DNA of 27,160 bases, from the NCBI GenBank assembly GCA_013423325.1, contig BLJB01000148.1, forward strand, positions 169 to 27,328. Direction: 5' to 3'. Position 1 is the first letter of the stretch; every line of letters begins with the position of its first letter. The notes under the pieces were generated by a model. It worked only from the letters and a program-made list of their open reading frames with translations. It was not told the origin of the DNA and ran no database searches. This document shows, piece by piece, positions 1 to 10,533 of this stretch. The position numbers and the translations under genes are program-made. This stretch comes from Usnea hakonensis (taxonomy: Eukaryota > Ascomycota > Lecanoromycetes > Lecanorales > Parmeliaceae).

Positions 1-587
1 AAAAAAAAAAATCAAAAAAAAAAATTCAGGTTTGATTTTGTCATATACCCAGCCGTCGTCCACCCTAACAGGGGTCCCCGGTCACCGCATGGATCCATAC
101 CCTATCTAAACTAGCCTGTCCCCCCTGGGTCCAAGGCTCCACTCCCTACATAAGCCCCCGTACCATAAGCCCTCGTGCCAATTTGAGCCCTCTGAGTACC
201 ATTGCGCAATGCCTGTTATCAGTGTTCATTGGCGCTGTCACGCCCCTGTTCCCTCACTCCCTCTGTGGAAAATATACTGATACATCTCGCTGGTAAATCA
301 GAGCGTAGAGAGGGCGAAGAAGGGGAGTAAGTCCAAGTATGTCCGAAAGGGCTCCCTTTCTTGTTATATGCGCTGGACTTTTCATTGGTTGAGTCTTTAA
401 AGGGCAGTGATGACTGCATGCTTGTCTTGGCACATGTGCATCATGCGAGTGGTACGCCTTTTCTACCAAACCCGTCTCACTGCGTCTGAAATCAATAAAG
501 TCAAACCTCGAGTGAGGGAAGAGCTGGATTCTATATATTGCGTGTTGATGTGCACATTTCGGGCTTCATTCTATATATCTCGGCGAT
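1..587. other. Intergenic lead-in with A-rich start
   Basis: No gene can be supported here. The first 24 bases are almost pure A, and the rest is of normal composition. Short open frames on both strands (for example around 219-469 and 407-634) show no domain, signal peptide or compositional bias. The last part is probably the promoter of the repeat-protein gene that starts at 588. Confidence 0.6.
531..540 (+). promoter_or_regulatory. TATA-like box of the repeat-protein gene
   Basis: The sequence ctatatattg lies about 50 bp upstream of the ATG at 588, with an AATAAAG tract just before it. The position suits a core promoter with a short leader. The assignment is by motif only. Confidence 0.35.
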
Positions 588-3561
588 ATGAAGACTACAA
601 AGCACTGCGTCGCATTGCTCTTATTGATTATTAGGGTACTAGGGCAGACAGGCTCAGCGGGTCAATGTAAAGTCTTTCCAAGCATGATCCGTCTCTCGAT
701 GCTCAAGATATGACGCTTACGATTCGCAGGGAATATTTCTACAATTTCATCTCAGCCTCAAGCACAGAGTCTTTCGAGTCTCGACACTGACCCATACGGC
801 CTTTTCTCGTTCCTAATTCCATACAATCAGACCCAGACATGCGACATTTACGGTCCGCTCTGCCAGACGGGCTCGATAACAGTGGAGGTTAGCTTGAGCA
901 ATTCTCAATCAAAGACAACCACCCTGCCTTGCTCTTCCTATCTTACCGCACAAGCGAGCTACCTCAACATTCCTCAACAAGGTTTTCCCGATGCGGACTT
1001 TCCTTTCTTTCCTCCAGAGTGGTTGACGGGATTCGGGCGTAGTCCAGAGTGCAGGTCCTATGCATCAGTCTGGTCTAATACCGGAGTGTACACATTTACA
1101 GGATGCGGCACCAATGATGCTACGGTCAGCCAGCAGACTTCTGACTTGATGTCTACCCTCTCGGAGATACCACCAGGGTTTTTGCGTCACCACGAAGTCG
1201 CAACGCCTTGGACATGCTGTGGGAATTGCTCTTTTGAAGTTCAGCAAGTGAGACTTTACTATTTCCCAGACGAAAATGCCAGCGCCTATTGTAAATCTAT
1301 AGGGGTTCCGATGATAGGAAACAATTCTTCAAGTATCTTTGGAAGCCCGACGACCAACGCGTCTCTAACTAGAATTGGGAAACGTGCCTCTACGGACAGC
1401 TTGGCATTTTTAAGTGGGCAAACCTTGTAAGAGTCTTGTACCGCCCATTTATGTACGAATTCTTACACAACGGTCCAGCACTTCGCCCTCGTTATACTTG
1501 GAAATAGTCGGAACCGCAGCAATAAGTGACCAATGTGGTCCTGTTGGCGCCACGCTTACCAATCCTTGGGTTGCACTTCCCTCGGGTCAATTAGCGACAT
1601 ATTCGGAAGGCCTACAGAGCTTGGGCCAATGCTATGACGATATACAAGGATTCGGGTGGGGGTTTGAAGGGACGACAAAATCTTTGAACGTGGCGGACCT
1701 AGAATGCCCCACATTTGGACTTGGGCCTGGCACCTCCTCCAATGGGGAACCCTGTAGAACCATCGGCCCTCCATATCTCCCCCTCATCGTACCTCCATCC
1801 CAGGTCTTGTCACTAGATCCTGGGTGGCTACAATTATGCACTGGGTTGCTCTCTTATGCTGTAGGTCTCTCAAGTTTCGCCCTTTACGACCCACCCATAG
1901 CATTGCAGCCAGTCTCTGGACTCGTGAACCCTGAACCAGGTCCTAGGCCAGCGGATCCAGTAACAACGCAAGATCCGACTTCAGATCCAGCCGCAACTTC
2001 TCTAGTTCAACCGGCTCGAGTGCCATCTGTAAACTTACCCAGCCCGACGACTAGCGATAACAAGGATCCATCGCTCACGGGAAATTCGCAGAGCACACTC
2101 TCGGTGGTCGATCCTCTTAAGCCTGACACCCCAGCACCAACGACTGTTGGAAATGACCTTCCCGTGGTTGATGTTCCTGGAGTACCCAATGTTCCAAAAG
2201 CGAGCCCGCAAGCGACTAGTCAAGGCCTAGGTGGACTGATCATGGGGGGTTTTGGATCCGGTCCTTCCAATGGTCAAGTCCCGCCTGTTGTTGGCCAGCC
2301 TTACGCAGCTGCCCCGGCTTTGATTATCACCGTGGGAGACCAGACTTTCGCTCCGAGTAAAGGCGGCTTTAATGTCGCTGGAACGCCTGTAGTGCCCGGT
2401 CGTGCACCTATAATGGTTGCTGGAACACCTGTATCTCTGAGTCCCTCCGGCGGGTTATTTGTCGGTGGTTCGAAAATTGATGTGCCGCAGGAAGACCCAG
2501 GAGCTTCGCCACCTGTGACATTGACAGCTGGAGGGGAGCAATTTGTGGCAGCTAAAACTGGCTTCTTTATTAAGGGCTCTCAGGTCCTACCAGGAGGTGC
2601 CCCAGTCTCCATCTCAGGCACTCCAATATCTCTCGGCACATCTGGGAACCTAATCATCGGAAGCGCTAGCATGGATATCGGAAATCAGAATCCTGCTGTT
2701 AATACATTCAAAGTCGGCGGCGGGTCTGTCACGGCAGATTCCAACGGGGTTTTCGTTCATGGTTCGCAGATCTTGCCAGGCAGCCCGCCTGTCTTCCTTT
2801 CGGGTACTCCAATCTCTCTCGGCACATCGGGAAATTTGGTTATCGGAAGTTCCACAGTCGCTCTGACAGGCTCAAATTCTGCCATCAATGCTTTCAAGAT
2901 TGGTGGTGATACATTTACAGCAAGTCCCGTGGGCTTTACTGTTGCCGGATCGACGGTCTTGCCTGGCGGATCAGCCGTTGTGGTATCTGGGACGACCCTC
3001 TCGCTCAGTCCGTCGGGGGTCCTCGACATCGGCGGAGCAAGCATCAATCTTGCGCCTCAGGTCCCGTCTGTAGATGTGTTCAACGTAGCCGGTCAGACCG
3101 TCACGGCTAACCCTTCTGGTTTCCAAATCGATGGCTCAAATATCTTACCAGGCGGTACCCCAGTCACGATTTCTGGAACTCAGGTCTCGCTTGACCAAGC
3201 CGGAGACCTCCACGTCGGCACTTCAAGCATTGGTCTCGTACCCTTTCAGACTGCGCCGCCTGGCGTCTTCACTGTAGACGGACTGATTTTCACGGCGGAG
3301 TCTGCTGCTGTCGCGGTCGATGGGGTGACCCTTATGCCCGGAGGTGCAGCTGCAACTATTGGCGGTGATAGAGTCAGCCTCGGATTGAATGGAAGTCTAG
3401 TTGTTGGGTCGAGCACTGTGCCCGTGCCCAGCAATGTCCCGGGCGGAGTCTCTATCGCACAGTCCTTTGAAGGCGGCCAAGGTAGGGTGATGGTAAGCGC
3501 ACATCTCCTCGGATGCCTTGCTGCTCTGACGGGTGGATTCTCTCTTTTCTGGTATACTTGA
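588..3561 (+). CDS. Secreted or wall-anchored protein with six ~62-residue repeats
   Basis: Three exons (588-666, 730-1426, 1479-3561) join in frame to 952 residues. The introns at 667-729 and 1427-1478 are GT-AG, and only this splicing links the signal sequence to the long 3' frame. Residues 1-25 form a signal peptide with hydrophobic core VALLLLIIRVLG. Residues ~30-380 are a Cys-bearing, N-glycosylation-rich globular part. Residues ~400-520 are a Pro/Ser/Thr-rich stalk. Residues ~541-922 hold six imperfect repeats with shared elements such as LPGG, SGTPISL and GNLxIGSS. The last ~25 residues are hydrophobic, suggesting a GPI-anchor signal. Repeat-stalk proteins of this build are common in the fungal wall or extracellular space, so a structural or adhesive role is inferred. 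I do not recognise a named family. The start is supported by the signal peptide. Confidence 0.8.
2323..3470 (+). repeat. Six tandem coding repeats of about 62 codons
   Basis: The translated region falls into six units. Each opens with a short beta-like segment (pattern F-x-V/I-x-G-x-x-x-T-A), then a G-F-x-V-x-G-S element, then LPGG, an SGTxxSL element and an IGSS/VGSS element. Units 2 and 3 are closest (both carry SGTPISLGTSGNL), which points to a recent internal duplication. Spacing is nearly constant at 61-64 codons. Confidence 0.8.
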
Positions 3562-4489
3562 TACCCTCGAGATGCTGCGCTTCGCACACCTGGACGCAAT
3601 GAGGAGCTTGCACTCATCGCCACAGTAGGACTGGGGGTTAGTGATTTCGGACATCGCATATCGCATGACTGGTTTCGGTGTTGTTTCGGTGCATGGATTC
3701 GGTGGCCAGGGCGTGAGAATCAAGAGACTGTGTCCTTTCAGGAATATATAAATAGGGTGATTTGCACTGGCAATGGCTCTTCAGTCGATTCGTCTCTTCC
3801 AGAGTCTCCTTCATTGCATTGCAGTCTTTTTTTCGCCCACCCACCCCTGCCTGTATATATACATATCTATCTACTCCAGGTCTATATCGAATAGATATGG
3901 GAGTCTTCTTAGCCCTGTGGCAATGGGCCTGAATAGACCTTCAGGGGTCACTGTTGGGCCTACCCATGGCAATGAGACAGGCCAACCACTGTTGCATCTA
4001 CCTCCTGTGTACATTTGATCATTTGCGTGCAATTCGCATGGTTCGGATGTGGCGAACGAAGCACTAAGGACTAGTCTAAACATCCCATACCTTAGGGTTC
4101 GTTCTTAAGATACCACTCTTCCGTGAAAAATCTACTTATCAGAACTTGCCGAAAAACAGAAAATAAGAATGAGGGAAGGGATATGTGAGATATCGCTCAA
4201 TTGATTGTTCCTTCTACAGAGACTCTCGCTGACTATGAGGCTACGCATCTCAAGCATCTGTGTGACAGTGTCGACGAAGATTGGATGGCCAGCATGACCG
4301 TCGAAAAAAGGTCCGAGGCTGCGAGCTGTCTTTGTGCAGGTTCCTCTGTCCCAAGCTCACACGATCACTCACTCAGGCTGCGCCGCCAAGGTCGCTTTCA
4401 TAGCCTCTCACCCCTTGTGTAACATGCCCCTCTGTCATATTGGCAAGGTAACCGTATCCCCTCATGACACGGTATGGATCAACTTTGCT
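3562..4489. other. Intergenic region between convergent genes
   Basis: This stretch lies between the ends of two convergent genes and probably holds both 3' untranslated regions. A TATA-like tatataaata occurs at about 3744-3754, but the small frame after it (3773-4018) has no recognisable features and is not called as a gene. No RNA gene or repeat is seen. Confidence 0.5.
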
Positions 4490-5818
4490 TCAACGCACCC
4501 TCAAACCCACTGTAATGCCAAAATGATCGCTAACCCACGTATCGATCTCCTTGACAACACCAGTTTTAAGAAAAGTTTTGCGCCATGGACTGTCCAGATC
4601 AACATGCCGCACGACCGATTTCTCAACGATATTTCCCTTGACAACTAGAGGCTCCACCCGCTCAGACTCCCAAACTTCAACCCTCGTCTTCACTGCCATC
4701 CCCAGCCGTCCGATTTTCCCAGTCAAATCCTGCGCCTCCGGGAGCGGAACCGTCTCAGCCGATCCGGTGGCAAAGAACTTGTCTAATCGTTTTCGAGCTC
4801 TTGGGCCCCGTGACTGGTAGCCCCAGGTATTTCCCCTTGCTCTCCCATAGGTGAGATCTTTTTGAAAGGGCTTCCGCAGCGGAATGGGAGGCGCTGGTGT
4901 CTCTTCCCAGACATCGCGCAGTTTGACATCCTCGGCTTCGTGGCTGGCGGCGTCGATTGGGGAAATGGGATTCATATCTCCTCCCACCAGTCCTGCTATA
5001 ATCTGGGCACGATCGGTCGGCGGCGCTTTCAATAGTGCCGAAATTTGAGCTAGTTGAAGAGGTCTTCGCTCTCGCCCTTCTGTTTCTGGAAGAGATTCCA
5101 GGTGCGTCGTACAAAGTCTTAGAAACTTGCTTGTATGTTTGGATTCTTTCCCAGGGGGAAGAACAGGAATATCAACGACGAGAGCGTCTCTTTCCATTTG
5201 ACTGGGGAGGGGCATGCGGAACCAAGTCTCGGCCTGAACTTGTTGAGAAACCATCATCAGCGTGAAGTATCTTGATGGAGCTTCGACATTTGATAGCACG
5301 AAATTATTTCTGATCCAAGAATGTGAGAGAATGGCCTCCAGCGATTGGCTGTGTACCTCTTGAAGCATGATGACCAGTGGAGGTGGTTGATCTCCGAAGA
5401 CTTCTTTCAGATGGGCCATGGCTGCAGAAGCGCGACTTGCTCGTCCTGGAGCCATGAAGTCGATATTCCAGGACACGACTCTTAGTAGACCGCCTTGACA
5501 GAGGACTCCTTGTTCGGAAACAGATTCGAAGGGTCGCCAGCTGGACATCATCGGTACATAGATGGAGGGAATGAGGAGCTGAGGTGCCGAACAATTCTTA
5601 GGGAGAGGTATATTTGGCATCGAGTTGCAATCAAGGGACATGCTATCCAGCGCTGCAGAATTCGGTCTTGAGCAGCCGAAACTTCGATAAGAGGTCGAAA
5701 AGGGGGTCCCAGAGTCTGGAATGAACCGTCTTTGGACACGGAATTGAGCGATGTTGAAGGCACGCAAGGCAGTTTTACTCGACCTTGTCAACGACTGAGC
5801 GAAGACTCTTGGAAACAT
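4490..5818 (-). CDS. TDP2-like endonuclease/exonuclease/phosphatase-family enzyme
   Basis: A single exon of 442 residues. From residue ~110 it carries the ordered motifs of the Mg-dependent EEP superfamily (PF03372): VSWNID (N118, D120), LQEV (catalytic Glu154), TTHLES (H239), GGDMN (D281, N283), LRDVWEE (~300) and SDHFG (D431, H432). The order and wording are closest to tyrosyl-DNA phosphodiesterase 2-type enzymes, which cleave 5'-phosphotyrosyl DNA adducts left by topoisomerase II. That substrate is inferred from the motifs. The first ~35 residues are rich in Arg, Ser and Ala with almost no acidic residues, like a mitochondrial presequence. Met60, Met67 or Met90 would remove it and leave the domain whole, so start choice decides targeting. 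The gene is convergent with the upstream repeat-protein gene and shows no damage. Confidence 0.85.
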   Translation of the reverse strand: MFPRVFAQSLTRSSKTALRAFNIAQFRVQRRFIPDSGTPFSTSYRSFGCSRPNSAALDSMSLDCNSMPNIPLPKNCSAPQLLIPSIYVPMMSSWRPFESVSEQGVLCQGGLLRVVSWNIDFMAPGRASRASAAMAHLKEVFGDQPPPLVIMLQEVHSQSLEAILSHSWIRNNFVLSNVEAPSRYFTLMMVSQQVQAETWFRMPLPSQMERDALVVDIPVLPPGKESKHTSKFLRLCTTHLESLPETEGRERRPLQLAQISALLKAPPTDRAQIIAGLVGGDMNPISPIDAASHEAEDVKLRDVWEETPAPPIPLRKPFQKDLTYGRARGNTWGYQSRGPRARKRLDKFFATGSAETVPLPEAQDLTGKIGRLGMAVKTRVEVWESERVEPLVVKGNIVEKSVVRHVDLDSPWRKTFLKTGVVKEIDTWVSDHFGITVGLRVR

Positions 5819-6471
5819 TATGAAGAGGTCCGACGTATTAGCAGAAAGACGGGCTAACTTGAGCTTATACGTTTTCTGTTGGAATATTGACTATGGGTGT
5901 AGGACTGATCCATTTCCTAAGAAGAAAGTGCTACCTAAATACCCCTGTGCCAAGATCAATGGCCATGTGATATCTATGTGTTGAGAGAGTGTTGAGAGTG
6001 GACAGTTTACCGAATCGGGTCGCTTTTAGTACGAGACAAAGCCAACTTCAACACCCTAGTAACGCGTCCCATCATCAGAAATCCCTAGCGGGAATTTGAT
6101 AACCCCTAGCAAACACGCCAAGCCCTTCTTGGGACCTAATCGATACTCAGAACTCCAGTCAACATGGAGCGAAATTCTGTCTCATGAGCACCTGGCGGTT
6201 TAGAATTAGGTTGCGGGCCAAAAGTAGGATGATTAGTCTCCTCAAAGCGCTAAATCCTTCTCCCTGACTGCCATCCACGGCCATCGCCCCAGCTCTTGAT
6301 AAGTGCTAGCCGATTGAGGAAGAAAGAACACCATATTACGGTCCAGATTACCTTGGTGAGATCCTCAACGACAGATATCAGATCGCTACTATATTAGGTG
6401 ATGGTACTAATTCTAGCTTTTGGCTTGCGCGAGATCTCCACCAGTTTGTGTTTCTCCACATTCCGAATTGC
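5819..6471. other. Intergenic region, nothing recognised
   Basis: No open frame with a recognisable product, tRNA-like fold or repeat is visible. The 3' flank of this stretch leads into a decayed minus-strand reading frame, and its left end should contain the promoter of the TDP2-like gene. Confidence 0.5.
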
Positions 6472-7411
6472 TTATAGTATGTTATGAAATATCGATTTAG
6501 ACAGCGATGGTCCGCCGATCGCTATGTTGCGGTCACAGCTAATGCCGTCGACCGTGCTGGCAAGAAAGTAGTGGAAAAGACCGAGCTTTGCAACATGCAC
6601 CTCATCTTCGCCTTTATCTTCGCCTTCATTTGCAAACAAGTCTACTTGAGTCAATTTTCCCGGCTCTCTCGTCGTTATCGTCGTTGTCGTCGTTGGTCGA
6701 TTGAGCTTTTTGTAAATGGCCAAAAGATTTTGATCTTCCCCTTTAATCCCCTCCAAAAGAGTTTTGAGCCCGTTACCGAACAACAGTTCGTCTGCTTCGA
6801 GTCGGATCGGATGAAGTATTCGAGACACGGAGTCCCTCTTTCGACCGCAGCTCGTTCACTACTGAGCTCGATCTTCTCGGCATCTTGAGACTGAGAATCA
6901 TCTTTAGCCTTCACGTCGGTTTCAACCTTGTCGTCGTCGTTTTCAGGGGTCTCATTTTCAGGGGCCTCGTCTTCAGGCTCCGCCGCGTCGATATCAAGTG
7001 AAGTTAAAGCTTCGTCAAGTATATCTAAATCATCAGTGGTCTAGAGTTCAAACCAGAGTCGTGGAAGGAACTCCCTCGTCGGGAAGTTCTCTTCCTGGGC
7101 AACGGAAAGGAACATGCTCAAGATGTATATGCGGTAGTCGATCAAGTTTTTCATCCACTGGAAGACCCAGTTGGTCTCGTCGACACCATCCACGCCTTGG
7201 GCAATGTCCTGAGGACACTGAATCATCTTTCCCAATGAGGACGAGTCTTTTGAGCCTGAGATACGCCGACTGTCATGGAGCCCTTGAGGCTGCGAAGGTA
7301 CAAAAAATGCTTGGAAGAAGAACCCGAATCGGTGTGAGAGTACGCTCGATACTCCGAATTTTTCCTGACCATGAAACAGCGAAGAGGATAATAGGTGGAA
7401 TACAAAGCCAT
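6472..7411 (-). pseudogene. Decayed minus-strand gene, family unknown
   Basis: Reading on the minus strand from about 7235 to 6675 gives one frame interrupted by a single TAG at 7041-7043. It runs from an aromatic-rich segment (NWVFQWMKNLIDY) through an acidic stretch (DDLDILDEALTSLDID, then repeated PEDEAPENE/TPEN) at ~6900-7035. Near 6830 the sensible reading shifts to another frame (LEADELLFGNGLKTLLEGIK) that continues to ~6480. Further disjointed pieces lie up to ~7800. One stop plus a frame change in an otherwise protein-like sequence suggests a pseudogene, although a short undetected intron could explain part of it. I do not recognise the family. Confidence 0.3.
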
Positions 7412-7860
7412 GGTTTTTTCAAAGAGTCAGTTCCTTTGATTAAGTAAGAGTCGTCCTCCTCCAAGTCGCTGGGCCGTGCAGAGAGAATGTCGTCATATAA
7501 AAAGACTGGCCAAGATTGTCGAAAAGACGAAAGCCGATATGAGAGCTTTTTTAGTGGAAAATCTCCATCGTCAGCACTAATATTTCGACTTACATGCCGT
7601 CGTAGGAATAAGAGAGGTGCTTTGGGGCCAAATGAGCTTGAGGTCAGAGCGGCATTCCTAGGCTGCAGGGATGCTTGTGAATTAATTGTGCGGCACCATT
7701 GGAGATTGGATAGGGCATCTTTAGGGTTGGTGCCAAGTATGAACGTAGGTAAGGACACATCATTCAGTAGTTTATGTCGTTTATCAATAGTCTTGGGAGA
7801 AAGTCGCATGCTCAGTTCGTCTTTGGAAAGAGAAATCTTGCTGTCAATAAATGAATACCA

Positions 7861-8856
7861 TCACGCTTGCAGAATGTCGGCCAACTCTCCAAATCCGCAC
7901 TTCTCGTCTCCACTGGTGCCATCGATGAAGAAGTCCACCCCGTCTCGCACTTGTTCCATGTCCTCGCCCAGGTCTTCCCTCGTTCGCTGCACATATATCG
8001 TCTTCATACCCCTGTATTTGTTCAGAGTTGGTAAATTCAAGAAAAGTCGATGGGAGGAGACTTAACTCACACTGCCTTAGCTGCCCTCAGATCATACGCG
8101 TGCGCGGCAACCATGATGGCTTCTGAGGGAGCCACTTGCATCAATTCTAGCGCTTTGGTGTAGATCTCGGCATCGGGCTGTATCATGTAGATCAGCTGGA
8201 TGGCTCGCGTGGGACTCTCGCGGGTGTTGACTGACCTTTGTCTTTCCGAGCATTTGCGAGGAGAAGAGCGTGTGGAAAGGGAGGTTCGAGGCCTTCATGA
8301 TGTCAAGCTGCAAGCGCGTGGATCCGTTCGCGAGCACTACTCTGTCTCCGTTTCAATAATCCACTTCAACCATATATAGTAGGTAGGCCTTCATACATGA
8401 AATACCTCTGCCTCAACCTCTCAAGCGCCGGCGCTACATCCGGCCACCCTTCACCCCCAAACACAATTCAGCCTCAACCCATCTCCCCGCCCCCCCAACA
8501 ACAGAGAAAAACCTACCCCTCAACCCATGCCAAGCCCCAACAAGCCCCTTCCTCACCCCATCATCCCACTGCGCAGGCGTCACCCCCCGCGCTAACAGCA
8601 ACCAATTCAACACCCGCCGGTGCGTCACGTCCACATCTTCAACCGGCTGGGACGCTTCGCGCCGCGCTTGCGTCTCGGCGAAATAGCCGGTGCGCCAGTC
8701 GGTGGCTAGTTGGGGGAGGAGGGAGGGGGGGAGGGTGGGGGTTGGGGGGGCGCTGAGGAGGGCGGGGTGGATGGTGGTGTACCAGTCTACGGTTGTGCCG
8801 ATTAGGTCGAAGAGGAGGGCTTTGGGGATGGCGGGGGATGTGGATACGGCGGTCAT
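7861..8856 (-). CDS. Type II haloacid dehalogenase (HAD superfamily hydrolase)
   Basis: Five exons on the minus strand (8856-8517, 8448-8406, 8341-8236, 8177-8071, 8011-7861) join to 248 residues. The introns are 68, 64, 58 and 59 bp, all GT-AG. All four HAD motifs are present: FDLIGTTVDW with nucleophile Asp17, LANGS (motif II, ~131-135), Lys163 in KTKPD (motif III), and VAAHAYDLRAA with Asp192 (motif IV). This arrangement is typical of fungal 2-haloacid dehalogenase-like enzymes that hydrolyse C-halogen or related substrates. The true substrate is unknown. An in-frame ATG at 8976 would add 40 Pro/Thr-rich residues, but the family starts close to motif I and a TCACGTGA box lies in between, so 8856 is preferred. 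Exon 1 is very rich in Pro and in C/G runs. The exon 2 peptide WPDVAPALERLRQ fits the family, which supports these small exons. Confidence 0.85.
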
Positions 8857-8920
8857 TTTTGGGATGGGGGGTTGGGGAGTGGGGTTGGTGCTTTTGGGGG
8901 TTTGGAAGATGGGGAATTGG

Positions 8921-8928
8921 TCACGTGA
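8921..8928. promoter_or_regulatory. TCACGTGA palindrome (bHLH/Cbf1-type E-box)
   Basis: A perfect 8-bp palindrome 65 bp upstream of the preferred HAD start codon at 8856. CACGTG flanked by T and A is a classic binding core for fungal bHLH factors. Function here is inferred from sequence and position only. Confidence 0.4.
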
Positions 8929-9011
8929 TATGGTGGGGCAAACACTAAATGGTAGAGCAGCACCAAGATCCTTCATATTCGTCCTTTCTAGTTTCGCTTT
9001 ATCAGATCATA

Positions 9012-9700
9012 TTATGGAAGTACAAGTTTCCTGAAAGATGATACTTTCAGCGCTAAATTCCAATCTAGCACTGTCTCCGCATCTGGTGATGCCATGAACC
9101 ACGTCCTGAACCTCGCCATCGCCAGCCTCGGATAAACCATCAACGCAGCGGACACTCTCGCCTCACTGTCCGTCACAATAGTATACCCATTCCTCAAAGT
9201 AGCCGTTACTAGACCCAAGCCCGCTGAGTACTGCGGGATCGGTTCCATCTTGAATCTGACATCATATCTGCTGATATCGAATGCCTTTGGAAGGCTGCCA
9301 GCCGGCTGCACTTTTTACTTGGTAAGCTGTTCTTGAAATTCGTGGAGGAACGACTGGTTCTGGGAAGCGGTGCCTAGCCTGTCGCCAACGATTTGGAAGG
9401 AGCGTTCACAGTCGTCGCTGGGGTCAGCGATTTCAATGATAACATAGAAGGGAGCTTTGTCTGGCCGTCCTTTGTTTAGGTTCGGTCTCAAAGCCGTATG
9501 TTAGTCCAATATGTATGGACTGGAGCTCTTTAGCTACGTGCCCGCTCGTAATTTTTCAAATAAGTCAGCCTGGGTGGTATCACCAAAGCCAGCGGAGAAT
9601 TCTCCAATGAGAGTCGGGACACTGTTGTCCTGCGAAGTGTTCCGACGGGTAGTAACACGTTGATAAATCCATATTGGACTGCTATTGCGAGACACCGTCC
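9012..9700 (-). pseudogene. Fragmentary minus-strand coding remnant
   Basis: A 99-codon frame ends at 9012. Immediately upstream, another frame (~9318-9460) reads KAPFYVIIEIADPSDD and closes with TAA. Still further upstream (~9550-9700) a third frame reads PTLIGEFSAGF. The three do not join by obvious GT-AG introns in a consistent phase. The FYVIIE segment and a later WNLALKV segment faintly resemble the C-terminal domain of FAD-linked D-lactate/2-hydroxyglutarate dehydrogenases, but this is weak and may be chance. A strong branch-point-like CTAAC with a GT upstream lies near 9505-9545. It could be a broken gene or an intron-rich gene I cannot assemble. Confidence 0.25.
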
Positions 9701-10305
9701 TAGCATGGTCGAATCCTCGAGAGTAGAAAGCTGGGAAGAGGGAAAAAGTTACAATGAGAGCAGTGAAGCGCTTCCTGTAATCCGTGAGGCGACAGCCCAG
9801 GTGAACCTCCTCAACGTCCTCCTGCTGCTACAACGATAGAGCTACTCCCAAAGAGAGACTGCATGGGATGTATGCGACCATCTTCGAGTCTCCTTGGCCT
9901 CTTTGTCATATTGTTGTTTGGGCTCATTGACTTGCGCCGTGAATCCAAAGCTCTCTACTATCATTTGGGAAAGGGGCTTGTGTCAGAATAGGTGACATCA
10001 AAATCAGCAATAAATAGGCTGATATTGCCGTTGGGTGAAATACCACCGTTTGATCTTTTTGTCTCTCTGAGACTGAAGAAATAGTCCTTGACCAAGCGAA
10101 CTATCTACCTCTGCGCGCTTCTGACATGATGTCGAAGAAACATGGAGAGTTACCAAAATAATAAGCGTGGGCCTAGCTTATGTATTCTTTACACTAGCGC
10201 ATGTAATGAAAACCGAATAATGTTTCCTTGGCGCTGAAAGCCTCCCCCTTTACCCCGACAACACATATGCTGACACCCTTGAGTCCCAAAGGTCAATGTA
10301 CGGTA
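9701..10305. other. No gene recognised
   Basis: Only short frames are visible on either strand. A minus-strand stretch near 9660-9825 is open (EEVHLGCRLTDYRKRF) and may belong with the remnant to its left, but no start or domain is seen. No RNA gene or repeat is apparent. Confidence 0.4.
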
Positions 10306-10533
10306 GGGCTTTGCGATAATCTGCCTCTTTCGGTGCCCAAAGGCTTACTTTTCGAGAGGAAGCTGTGCTGACCTCGAAATCTCTAGTAGCAACCTTCTCA
10401 ATACCCCTCCTCTACAAAGACTTCTCCTCCCTCTTGTTCGCGGGTTTCCAGCCCAATGCAGCGGCCGTAAGCATGCTATACCGCCTTTCGCCGCGTCTTA
10501 CGCACCTACCCAGTCCGGATGCCAAAGACACAT
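10306..10533 (+). pseudogene. F-box-like gene fragment with a frameshift
   Basis: At 10315-10365 one frame reads NLPLSVPKGLLFERKLC, like the opening of an F-box (a conserved LP start). A second frame then continues with LTSKSLVATFSIPLLYKDFSS (10371-10430), like the F-box tail in fungal proteins. It ends at TAA (about 10531). The two halves are in different frames, there is no plausible start codon, and the expected leucine-rich repeats are missing. The call as a remnant of an F-box gene rests on short motif resemblance. Confidence 0.3.

Noticed and set aside
3773..4018. 81-codon plus-strand frame after a TATA-like sequence
   Set aside because: The peptide is low in information and partly encoded by TA repeats, so more likely untranslated sequence between convergent genes.
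6484..6888. 134-codon plus-strand frame
   Set aside because: It is the reverse complement of the decayed minus-strand gene. The minus-strand reading looks more protein-like.
8857..8976. Earlier in-frame ATG for the dehalogenase
   Set aside because: It would add 40 Pro/Thr-rich residues not expected in the family and would place a TCACGTGA box inside the coding sequence. Kept only as an alternative.
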